Below are positions 1 to 5,133 of a stretch of 5,133 bases of DNA, one piece after another. The DNA is taken from assembly GCA_016196905.1 (NCBI GenBank), contig JACPWV010000146.1, forward strand, positions 1 through 5,133, in the 5' to 3' direction. This DNA comes from Chloroflexota bacterium (GTDB lineage: Bacteria; Chloroflexota; Anaerolineae; UBA7937; JACPPX01). How positions within the stretch are numbered: position 1 is the stretch's first letter; each line of letters begins with the position of its first letter. The translations under genes and the position numbers were made by a program. Below the pieces are notes generated by a model. It had not been told where the DNA came from and did no database searches. It was given only the letters and a program-made list of their open reading frames with translations.

Positions 1-116
1 TGGACACCGGCCGTGCCCTTTTCGCCTATCGGGTGGCCTTGACCGACGCGGCCTTGGAGATCCTGGCCGCCCAGAGTCCGCTGGGGTCGGCCTCTGGCTC
101 TGTGGCCAACCCTTAA
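1..116 (+). CDS. C-terminal end of an unidentified protein (5' truncated)
   Basis: An open frame enters from the left edge (codons in phase with base 3) and stops at a TAA at 114-116, giving the last 37 residues of a protein. The tail reads as real coding sequence: GC-rich third positions and a likely amphipathic helix (AYRVALTDAALEILAAQ), followed by a small, flexible Gly/Ser/Ala-rich end. No catalytic motif or recognisable domain lies in this fragment, so I do not assign a function. It is on the same strand as everything downstream, and the next gene begins 30 bp after its stop, so it may be an earlier member of the same operon. The reading frame is fairly secure; the identity is unknown. 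Confidence 0.6.
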   Translation, partial: DTGRALFAYRVALTDAALEILAAQSPLGSASGSVANP

Positions 117-137
117 ACCGCGCATCTTAGCAGGGAA

Positions 138-144
138 GGGGAGG
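138..144 (+). promoter_or_regulatory. Ribosome binding site of the PPC/DUF296 gene
   Basis: The purine run GGGGAGG lies just before two tandem ATG codons at 147 and 150. The spacing is only 2 nt to the first ATG and 5 nt to the second. Initiation at 150, giving a protein one residue shorter, is therefore at least as likely as at 147. Confidence 0.6.
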
Positions 145-146
145 CG

Positions 147-587
147 ATGATGAACTCGCCGCGAGAATATTCGGCCGGGCGCCGCTTCATGGGCCGCTTG
201 TCCCCGGGCTCCGATCTTCTGCAAAGTTTACAATCCTTCTGCCGCCAGCGTGGCATCGCCGTGGCTTCCTTCCAATTGATCGGTGCGGTGCGCTCCGCCC
301 GCATTGCCTTTTACGATCAGCGCCACAAAAAGTATGGCGAGCTGGCCATCGATCGCGCCATGGAGATCGTTAGCTGCAGCGGCAATATCTCGCTGCGCGA
401 CGGGCAGCCTTTCGTTCACGCGCACATCTCTTTGGCTGATGAGGAAGGCCACAGCCGGGGCGGCCATCTGCTGCCCGGCACCATCGTCTTCGTGGCCGAG
501 GTGGATGTGCAGGAATTGCTGGGAGAAGCTCTGGTTCGCACGCCCGACCAGGAGACCGGACTCCCACTATGGAAGATCGAACCCTAG
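147..587 (+). CDS. PPC (DUF296) domain protein, putative DNA-binding or metal-binding
   Basis: A 146-residue protein that is essentially one PPC/DUF296 domain. Visible family hallmarks: GSDLLQSLQSFCRQRGI (21-37), the IGAV segment (45-48), a Tyr-Asp turn at 56-57, EI.S.SGNIS (73-82), DGQPFVHAHISLAD (85-98), GGHLLPG (105-111) and a final strand ending in AEV (117-119). H91, H93 and H107 are the conserved His set that, in structures of prokaryotic members, is placed to bind a metal; these members are reported to form trimers. The domain is named from plant AT-hook nuclear proteins, but no AT-hook or other basic DNA-binding tail is present here, so a DNA-binding role is only inherited from the annotation. 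No signal peptide or membrane segment is seen, so it should be cytoplasmic. It sits 28 bp before the acyl-CoA dehydrogenase gene and is probably co-transcribed. The family assignment is secure; the biological role is unknown. Confidence 0.88.
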   Translation: MMNSPREYSAGRRFMGRLSPGSDLLQSLQSFCRQRGIAVASFQLIGAVRSARIAFYDQRHKKYGELAIDRAMEIVSCSGNISLRDGQPFVHAHISLADEEGHSRGGHLLPGTIVFVAEVDVQELLGEALVRTPDQETGLPLWKIEP

Positions 588-601
588 GCTACTAGAGCTC
601 T

Positions 602-606
602 GGAGG
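602..606 (+). promoter_or_regulatory. Ribosome binding site fixing the dehydrogenase start at 616
   Basis: GGAGG followed by a G run lies 9 nt before the ATG at 616. The same frame is open upstream as far as 283, but that part overlaps the PPC gene and has no family homology. This site and the start of the Rossmann fold both place the true start at 616. Confidence 0.6.
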
Positions 607-615
607 GGGTTGCCC

Positions 616-1302
616 ATGGAGATCAAGATCGTAGGCGTGGTTGGCTGCGGACTGATGGGCTCGGGCATCGCCGAGGTGTGCGCCCGGTCCGGCTTCTCGG
701 TCGTGGTTCGGGAGATCAACCCGGAGCTTCTGCAAAAAGGGCTCGATCGCATACAGAGTTCGATGGCCAAAGCCGTGGAACGGGGCAAGCTCTCGGCGGC
801 CGATCGGGATGCGGCCTGGGTGCGCATTCGGGGGACGACGGAGATGAAGGAATTCGCCGGGTGCGATGTCGTCGTCGAGGCCGTGGTCGAAAATATGGAG
901 GAGAAGAAAAAGGTCTTTGCCGATCTCGATCGGATCGCCGGGCCCTACACCGTCCTTGCTTCCAACACTTCCTCGCTGAGCATCACCGCCATGGCCTCCG
1001 CGACCCACCGCCCAGAGCGGGTGCTGGGCATGCACTTCTTTAACCCTGTGCCGCGGGCGGTCGAGGCGGGGCTCGCGACGAAGGAAGATATCGACATGGG
1101 AGTCAAGTTGGGCCTCAACCACCCCATGGGGCCCATCACCCTCCTGGACTTCGTGGGGCTGGACACCACGCTCTTCATCGCCGATGCCATGTACGCGGAG
1201 TTAAAGGACTCTCGTTACGCCGCGCCGCCCCTGCTGAGGCAGATGGTTACGGCCGGGCGCCTCGGTCGCAAAGTGGGCAAGGGATTCTATGACTACTCAT
1301 AA
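616..1302 (+). CDS. 3-hydroxyacyl-CoA dehydrogenase with internal in-frame deletion
   Basis: The family oxidises (S)-3-hydroxyacyl-CoA to 3-oxoacyl-CoA with NAD+ (Hbd/PaaH/FadB-type). The N-terminal Rossmann domain is textbook: GxGxxG at G10-C-G-L-M-G15, an acidic residue (E33) after strand 2 that fits NAD use, the VVEAVVENMEEKK segment, SNTSSLSI with catalytic-type S119, and MHFFNPVP with catalytic His H140. The C-terminal domain is also recognisable from R147: EAGLATKEDID, KLGLNHPMGPITLLDFVGLD and GRKVGKGFYDY. The product is only 228 residues, whereas family members are about 280-290. From memory of the human enzyme, P146 aligns to P164 and the next residue R147 to R220, so about 55 residues are missing in frame. 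The lost block holds the VMKLVE strand with the catalytic Glu, the last part of the Rossmann fold, and the PGF..NR motif with the conserved Asn. The family is certain, but activity as encoded is doubtful: this is a deletion allele, young pseudogene or assembly error. An enoyl-CoA hydratase follows 37 bp later, the partner expected in beta-oxidation. Confidence 0.9.
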   Translation: MEIKIVGVVGCGLMGSGIAEVCARSGFSVVVREINPELLQKGLDRIQSSMAKAVERGKLSAADRDAAWVRIRGTTEMKEFAGCDVVVEAVVENMEEKKKVFADLDRIAGPYTVLASNTSSLSITAMASATHRPERVLGMHFFNPVPRAVEAGLATKEDIDMGVKLGLNHPMGPITLLDFVGLDTTLFIADAMYAELKDSRYAAPPLLRQMVTAGRLGRKVGKGFYDYS

Positions 1303-1339
1303 CGGCCGCAGGTCGCTGGACGCTCTTTAGGAGGCAGAC

Positions 1340-2122
1340 ATGGCTTATCGAAACATCCTCGTCGAACGAGAGGACAAGATCGCCATCGTCACCATCAACC
1401 GGCCCCAGGTGATGAACGCTCTGAGCGCGGAGACCCTGGGTGAACTAGAACAGGTGGTGGGCGAGCTCGAAAGTGCCGCCGATGTTCGGGCGGTGATTTT
1501 CACCGGCGCCGGCGACAAGGCCTTCGTGGCCGGGGCTGATCTCCACGAATTCCCCCCGACCAACGCCGAGGAGGGTCGGGCTGCCGTTGAGCGGGTTCAG
1601 AATCTGTTCTTCCGGATCGAGCGCATGGGGAAACCGGTGATCATGGCCATCAACGGGTTCGCTGTAGGGGGCGGGTGCGAGCTGGCCATGGCCGGGGACA
1701 TCCGCATCGCCTCCGAGCGGGCCCAGCTGGGCCAGCCGGAGATCGATCTGGGCATCCTCCCCGGTTGGGGAGGTACGCAGCGCCTACCTCGTCTGGTCGG
1801 GAAAGGCATGGCCAAGTATTTGATCTTCTCCGGGGAGCGGCTGAGTGCCCAGGAGGCGCAGCGCATCGGTCTGGTGGATTTCGTCGTCCCCCCCGATGAG
1901 TTGATGGCGGAGGCCAAAGCCCTCGCTCGCAAACTCGCTGAGAAACCCCGCATCACCATGGCCCTGGCCAAGAAAGCCATCGAGGAGGGGCTGGAAGTGG
2001 ACCTGGAGCGGGGCTGTGTCATCGAAGCGGCCTATTTCGGGCTGACCTGTGCTACCCAGGATCGCATCGAGGGGGTGAACGCTTTCTTAGAGAAACGTCG
2101 CCCCCACTTCGTAGATCGCTAA
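1340..2122 (+). CDS. Enoyl-CoA hydratase (crotonase family)
   Basis: A 260-residue, full-length crotonase-fold enzyme predicted to add water to a trans-2-enoyl-CoA, giving the 3-hydroxyacyl-CoA. The two acid/base glutamates of true hydratases are both present: E114 in GGGCELAMAGD and E134 in GQPEIDLGILPGWGGTQRL, 20 residues apart as in the rat mitochondrial enzyme. The oxyanion-hole backbone positions are provided by AGAD (64-67, A66) and by G111 in GGGCE. NRPQVMNALS near residue 20 and the C-terminal helix used for trimer packing are also seen. The start is supported by AGGAGG at 1329-1334, 5 nt before the ATG. It follows the dehydrogenase by 37 bp and is 9 bp ahead of the acetyltransferase gene. 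Substrate chain length cannot be read from sequence; crotonyl-CoA hydratase or a PaaF-like role in phenylacetate breakdown both fit. Nothing in it looks damaged, in contrast to its upstream neighbour. Confidence 0.95.
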   Translation: MAYRNILVEREDKIAIVTINRPQVMNALSAETLGELEQVVGELESAADVRAVIFTGAGDKAFVAGADLHEFPPTNAEEGRAAVERVQNLFFRIERMGKPVIMAINGFAVGGGCELAMAGDIRIASERAQLGQPEIDLGILPGWGGTQRLPRLVGKGMAKYLIFSGERLSAQEAQRIGLVDFVVPPDELMAEAKALARKLAEKPRITMALAKKAIEEGLEVDLERGCVIEAAYFGLTCATQDRIEGVNAFLEKRRPHFVDR

Positions 2123-2131
2123 TCCAGAACC

Positions 2132-3019
2132 ATGCGCAGCGACTTCAGGATCCGGCCTGCCCGGCCCCAGGATAAGGAAGCGGTGCTGGAGTTCACCCGC
2201 CACACTTGGGGCGAGGAAAATGGAGATTACATCCCCGAGGTCTGGGACGCGTGGTTAGCTGATCGCCAGGGCCGCTTTTTGGTGGCTGAGTTGGAGGGCC
2301 GCCCGGTGGGCATCGGGAAGGTGACGCTGCAGGGGGAGGGTGAGTGCTGGCTGGAGGGGCTGCGGGTGGCTCCCCAGTACCGCGGCAGCGGGATCGCCCA
2401 CACCCTTCAGCTGGAGGCGACCAAAGTGGCGCGGGAGTTGGGGGCACACATCGTGCGCTTCGCTACGGCCTCCTGGAACGAGGCGGTGCAACACATGGCC
2501 CAGGAGGACGGTTTCAGTCGGGTAGCGCGCTTTGCTTATTACGAAGCGGCGCCCGATCCCGACCAGGCCGGGAGGCGGGCACGCGAGCCGTTCGTCCTGG
2601 AGGAGCGCGTGCTGCCGGCTCTGCGCAGGGCCAGCCACGAATCGCAGTACTTGCTCGCCAGCCAGGGGCTGTACGCCATCGGCTGGAGCTGGCGGGCACT
2701 CAGTGTGGAGCGCCTGCGCCAGCATTTGAAGAAAGGTGAAATACTGGCCTATATTGGCCCCGGAGGCGGGGTGGATGCCTGGGCCATCCTCACCTCTCCC
2801 TGGGGGAGCTCCGCAGCATGGGTGAGTTTCTTGGACGGCGCACCCGCTGCTGTGGAGGAACTGTCGCAGATTGTGCGCGGTCGCGCCGGGCGTGCCGCTG
2901 CCAAAGAGGTGCAGGCCATGTTCCCCATCGATTGGGAGCACTTGCCGCTCCTAGAGGAGTTGGGCTACCAGCGGGAGATGGACGCCGAGCTCTGGGTCTT
3001 CGAGCAACGTTTTGCCTAG
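2132..3019 (+). CDS. Two-domain GNAT-family N-acetyltransferase
   Basis: A 295-residue protein. The N-terminal half (about 5-145) is a GNAT domain: [14 protein letters not shown] opens the fold, [16 protein letters not shown] forms the central strands, and [16 protein letters not shown] (77-92) carries the acetyl-CoA pyrophosphate-binding R/Q-x-x-G-x-G/A motif as R84-G-S-G87-I-A89. The [12 protein letters not shown] stretch (31-42) resembles the N-terminal region of NAT16/histidine acetyltransferase-like GNATs, from memory only. The C-terminal half (about 150-295) has a GNAT-like strand/helix pattern ending in [19 protein letters not shown] but no acetyl-CoA loop, so it is probably a degenerate second domain. 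No membrane segment is seen; it should be cytosolic. The start has no Shine-Dalgarno site, lies 9 bp after the hydratase stop and is in the same frame, which suggests translation by coupling. Its acceptor substrate is unknown and its place between two acyl-CoA genes does not reveal it. Confidence 0.85.
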   Translation: MRSDFRIRPARPQDKEAVLEFTRHTWGEENGDYIPEVWDAWLADRQGRFLVAELEGRPVGIGKVTLQGEGECWLEGLRVAPQYRGSGIAHTLQLEATKVARELGAHIVRFATASWNEAVQHMAQEDGFSRVARFAYYEAAPDPDQAGRRAREPFVLEERVLPALRRASHESQYLLASQGLYAIGWSWRALSVERLRQHLKKGEILAYIGPGGGVDAWAILTSPWGSSAAWVSFLDGAPAAVEELSQIVRGRAGRAAAKEVQAMFPIDWEHLPLLEELGYQREMDAELWVFEQRFA

Positions 3020-3023
3020 GAGG
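3018..3023 (+). promoter_or_regulatory. Ribosome binding site for paaK, overlapping the GNAT stop codon
   Basis: AGGAGG shares its first two bases with the TAG stop of the acetyltransferase gene and lies 4 nt before a GTG at 3028. It identifies GTG 3028 as the ligase start. The longer frame back to 2818 overlaps the acetyltransferase and has no family homology. The arrangement implies translational coupling of the two genes. Confidence 0.75.
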
Positions 3024-3027
3024 TTTA

Positions 3028-4356
3028 GTGAAGCGGGATCGTATCACCTCCTGGATCTTCGATCCCCAGCACGAGCGCATGCCCCGCGAGGCGCTGCGCC
3101 AGTTGCAACTCGTGCGCCTCCAGGAGACTCTGGCGCGCGTCACGGAACGGGTGCCCTTTTATGAGCGGCTTTTTAAGGAGCGCGGGATCGAGGCGGGCGA
3201 TATCCGATCGCTGGACGATCTTCGCCGCTTGCCCTTCACCACCAAGCAGGATCTGCGCGACAATTACCCCTTCGGCTTTTTTGCGGAGCCCTTGAGCGAG
3301 GTGGTGCGCATCCATGCCTCCAGCGGAACGACGGGAAAACCCACCCCCATCGGCTACACATCCAAGGACATCCAGACCTGGGCGGGCCTGGTGGCGCGCA
3401 TCATCGCCGCCGCGGGGGTGACGCAAGAGGACGTGGCACAGGTGTCCTTCGGGTACGGGCTGTTCACCGGCGGATTGGGGCTGCACTACGGGCTGGAGAA
3501 GATCGGCTGCGCGATCGTCCCGGTGGCCAGCGGAAACACCCCGCGGCAGCTCCTGGTGATGCAGGATTTTGCCACCACCGTCCTGGTGTGCACTCCCTCC
3601 TATGCGCTTTATCTGGGCGAAATGGTGCGCGAGCAAGGCCTAAAAGGAAAAATCAAGCTGCGGCGGGGTTTGTTCGGGGCGGAGCCCTGGAGCGAGGGGG
3701 TGCGCCAGCGCATCGAGGAGGACCTGGGCATCCTGGCCTACGATAACTACGGGCTCAGCGAGATCATCGGCCCGGGCGTTTCGGGGGAGTGCCAGGAGCG
3801 CCAGGGCCTGCACATCAACGAGGATCACTTCCTGCCCGAGGTGATCGATCCAGACAGCGGAGAAGTGCTTGAGGACGGTGAGAGGGGCGAGTTGGTCTTC
3901 ACCACCCTCACTAAGGAAGCTTTCCCTTTGATCCGCTACCGCACCCGGGACATCGCTGTACTCGACCCCGAACCTTGTCCCTGCGGACGGACCTCTGTGC
4001 GCCACTCGCGGGTCACTGGCCGAACGGATGACATGCTCATCATCCGTGGGGTCAATGTCTATCCTTCCCAGATCGAGCACGTCCTCACCAAGATCCAGGG
4101 AGTGGAGCCTCATTATCAGCTGATCGTCACCCGCGAGGGAGCCCTGGATAACCTGGAGGTCCAGGTCGAGTTGAACAGCTCTCTCTACGAGCAGGGGGCT
4201 ACCTCGCGCCTGGCTCAGCGCATCGGCGAGGAGCTGAGGGCGGTGCTGGGCTTGCGGGCGCAGGTCTCCATCGTGGCGCCCGGAACCATTGCCCGTAGTG
4301 AGGGCAAGGCCCGGCGAGTGATCGATAAAAGGCAGCTGGTAGCGGAGAGCAGGTAG
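3028..4356 (+). CDS. paaK: Phenylacetate-CoA ligase (EC 6.2.1.30)
   Basis: A 442-residue cytosolic enzyme of the ANL adenylating superfamily that activates phenylacetate with ATP and CoA to phenylacetyl-CoA, AMP and PPi. It follows the PaaK pattern throughout: VPFYERLF and [16 protein letters not shown] in the N-terminal region, the phosphate-binding loop SSGTTGKPT (98-106), [31 protein letters not shown], the adenine/Mg motif YGLSE (241-245) with [14 protein letters not shown] (304-308), the PCPCGRT cysteine pair, the hinge [20 protein letters not shown] (331-350), and the catalytic lysine K427 in EGKARRV at the C-terminus. Length and motifs are complete, so it should be active. It starts at GTG 3028, 8 bp after the GNAT stop, with an AGGAGG site overlapping that stop. 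The hydratase and dehydrogenase upstream fit a phenylacetate or aryl-acyl-CoA route. A related arylacetate could be the true substrate; the family call itself is strong. Confidence 0.95.
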   Translation: MKRDRITSWIFDPQHERMPREALRQLQLVRLQETLARVTERVPFYERLFKERGIEAGDIRSLDDLRRLPFTTKQDLRDNYPFGFFAEPLSEVVRIHASSGTTGKPTPIGYTSKDIQTWAGLVARIIAAAGVTQEDVAQVSFGYGLFTGGLGLHYGLEKIGCAIVPVASGNTPRQLLVMQDFATTVLVCTPSYALYLGEMVREQGLKGKIKLRRGLFGAEPWSEGVRQRIEEDLGILAYDNYGLSEIIGPGVSGECQERQGLHINEDHFLPEVIDPDSGEVLEDGERGELVFTTLTKEAFPLIRYRTRDIAVLDPEPCPCGRTSVRHSRVTGRTDDMLIIRGVNVYPSQIEHVLTKIQGVEPHYQLIVTREGALDNLEVQVELNSSLYEQGATSRLAQRIGEELRAVLGLRAQVSIVAPGTIARSEGKARRVIDKRQLVAESR

Positions 4357-4463
4357 CGGGTCGGTTCGTGCTGGTTTAAAGCACACCTCGGGATGCGACT
4401 CGAAGGGCGCACCGTCCGATCCTGGGAGGAGATACCGAGAGCGCAGCACGCAGGTATGTATCG
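4357..4463 (+). other. Intergenic leader before the alpha/beta hydrolase
   Basis: This is the longest non-coding stretch in the window. It contains a small inverted repeat, GTGCT at 4368-4372 and AGCAC at 4380-4384 around a 7-nt loop, with no T tract after it, so it is not a convincing terminator. A strong purine block, GGGAGGAG (4424-4431), resembles a ribosome binding site but lies 32 nt before the hydrolase ATG with no usable start codon in between. A three-codon frame (4456-4467, Met-Tyr-Arg-stop) overlaps the hydrolase start as ATGA. I see no good -35/-10 pair and no recognisable riboswitch. Confidence 0.35.
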
Positions 4464-5133
4464 ATGAAACTCGACCTGGAACTCTATCGCAAGGAAGTGT
4501 TGGTCTCCCGCGAGCCGTGGGTGCGGCTGAGCTTGATCGATATCGCGCCGGAGAACCCTCGGCGCACCTTGGTCTTTGTGCACGGCTTCAGCGGGCGGGC
4601 CCTTCAATGGGAGCATCAGCTGCGCGCCTTCTCCGAGGAAAGCCGGGTGCTGGCCGTCGACCTGCGCGGCCACGGCCTCTCTGACGCCCCTGAGACTTCC
4701 TACAGCATGGAGGAGATCCTGGGCGACCTGGAGTCCATCCTGGAAGCGCTGGGGATCTCGGAGAAGATCGTGCTCCTCGGCCACTCCTTCGGCGGAGCGG
4801 TGGTCTCCAGCTTCGCAGTAGCCCATCCCGAGAGGGTGGAGAAATTAATCCTCATCAGCGCGTCCAGCGATTTCACCCTGCGTCGGCTCTACCGCTGGGC
4901 CTTCCGCCTGCCCGCTTCCCTGGTGGAGTTCATCCGCCGACTCCTCCCCCAGAGGTTGATCTACCCACCCGCCCATGTGCTCAAGCGTTTCTATGCCAAC
5001 AACCTCCGCGTTTGGAACGGCCGGGGTGTTCTGCCTCAGCTGCGCGCTCCCACCCTGGTGATCACGGGACAGCGCGACCTGGCTTTTCCTCAGGCAGCCT
5101 ATGCAGCCGTGGCGGAGCTCATTCCCGGATCCC
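4464..5133 (+). CDS. Alpha/beta hydrolase, 3' truncated by the window edge
   Basis: The open frame continues past the right edge; 223 residues are visible. It has the alpha/beta-hydrolase fold: LVFVHGFSG (36-44) for the oxyanion hole, VLAVDLRGHGLSD (62-74), the nucleophile elbow GHSFGG with S108, AHPERVEKLILIS after it, an arginine- and leucine-rich helical cap at about 140-190, and PTLVITGQRD with the catalytic-acid candidate D205. The catalytic His is expected further downstream, outside the window. No signal peptide is seen, so it is probably cytosolic. Motifs do not separate esterase, thioesterase, C-C hydrolase and haloperoxidase-like functions. Beside an acyl-CoA ligase, a thioesterase or ring-cleavage hydrolase is possible, but that is inference. 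The ATG at 4464 is the only good in-frame start after the stop at 4377-4379; its ribosome binding site is weak (CAGG at 4451-4454, 9 nt upstream). It may be expressed separately from the operon because of the 107-bp gap. Confidence 0.88.
   Translation, partial: MKLDLELYRKEVLVSREPWVRLSLIDIAPENPRRTLVFVHGFSGRALQWEHQLRAFSEESRVLAVDLRGHGLSDAPETSYSMEEILGDLESILEALGISEKIVLLGHSFGGAVVSSFAVAHPERVEKLILISASSDFTLRRLYRWAFRLPASLVEFIRRLLPQRLIYPPAHVLKRFYANNLRVWNGRGVLPQLRAPTLVITGQRDLAFPQAAYAAVAELIPGS

Noticed and set aside
283..615. The dehydrogenase frame is open far upstream and could give a 339-residue protein from 283.
   Set aside because: This part overlaps the PPC gene in another frame, has no domain similarity, and a ribosome binding site plus the start of the Rossmann fold place the start at 616.
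2818..3027. The ligase frame is open back to an ATG at 2818.
   Set aside because: The extension overlaps the acetyltransferase, is rich in Arg and Cys with no PaaK similarity, and the AGGAGG before GTG 3028 gives the normal PaaK length.
4368..4384. Hairpin GTGCT/AGCAC after paaK as a rho-independent terminator.
   Set aside because: The stem is only 5 bp and no T-rich tail follows; it is too weak to call.
3640..4449. Long antisense open frames, such as 3640-4449, 2255-2941, 3025-3636, 592-1122 and 4215-4826 on the minus strand.
   Set aside because: They lie opposite well-supported genes, have low-complexity or unstructured translations without domains, and are typical of high-GC coding DNA.
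4357..4463. Possible riboswitch or T-box in the leader before the hydrolase.
   Set aside because: I looked for T-box, SAM, TPP, cobalamin and glycine riboswitch core motifs and saw none.
1..5133. GATC tetranucleotides appear frequent (about 50 by eye, above a uniform-base expectation of about 20).
   Set aside because: In GC-rich coding DNA, codons ending in G followed by ATC (Ile), and GAT (Asp) followed by C, produce this density without special selection. No clustering suggesting an origin or methylation switch was seen.

Overview
The window is a compact, GC-rich (by eye a little over 60 % G+C) bacterial gene cluster. All supported genes lie on the + strand and almost all the DNA is coding. 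Order: the 3' end of an unidentified gene (1-116); a small PPC/DUF296 protein (147-587); an NAD-dependent 3-hydroxyacyl-CoA dehydrogenase (616-1302); a crotonase-type enoyl-CoA hydratase (1340-2122); a two-domain GNAT acetyltransferase (2132-3019); a phenylacetate-CoA ligase, PaaK (3028-4356); and an alpha/beta hydrolase that runs off the right edge (4464-5133).

Gaps from the PPC gene to paaK are 8-37 bp, and most starts have a clear GGAGG-type ribosome binding site, so 147-4356 is probably one transcript. The 107-bp gap after paaK is the only sizeable non-coding stretch. It may separate the hydrolase from this operon, but no convincing promoter or terminator is visible there.

The metabolic theme is acyl-CoA chemistry. 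PaaK makes phenylacetyl-CoA (or a related aryl-acyl-CoA), the crotonase hydrates an enoyl-CoA, and the dehydrogenase family oxidises the 3-hydroxyacyl-CoA. These steps fit the lower part of an aerobic phenylacetate or general beta-oxidation route. The ring-epoxidising oxygenase (PaaABCE), ring-opening enzyme (PaaZ) and thiolase are not in the window, so the complete pathway cannot be inferred.

The most notable observation is that the dehydrogenase is only 228 residues long. It lacks, exactly in frame, a block corresponding to about 55 residues (165 bp) of the family, including the catalytic Glu and the conserved Asn. Both flanks are well conserved. It is either a recent disabling deletion or an assembly error. 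No mobile element, CRISPR array, RNA gene or defence system is visible, and I found no evidence of a wholly new system.

The host cannot be fixed. Strong Shine-Dalgarno sites, high GC and a stand-alone paaK beside beta-oxidation genes would suit a Chloroflexota or GC-rich Firmicutes-like organism, possibly thermophilic, but this is a weak guess.
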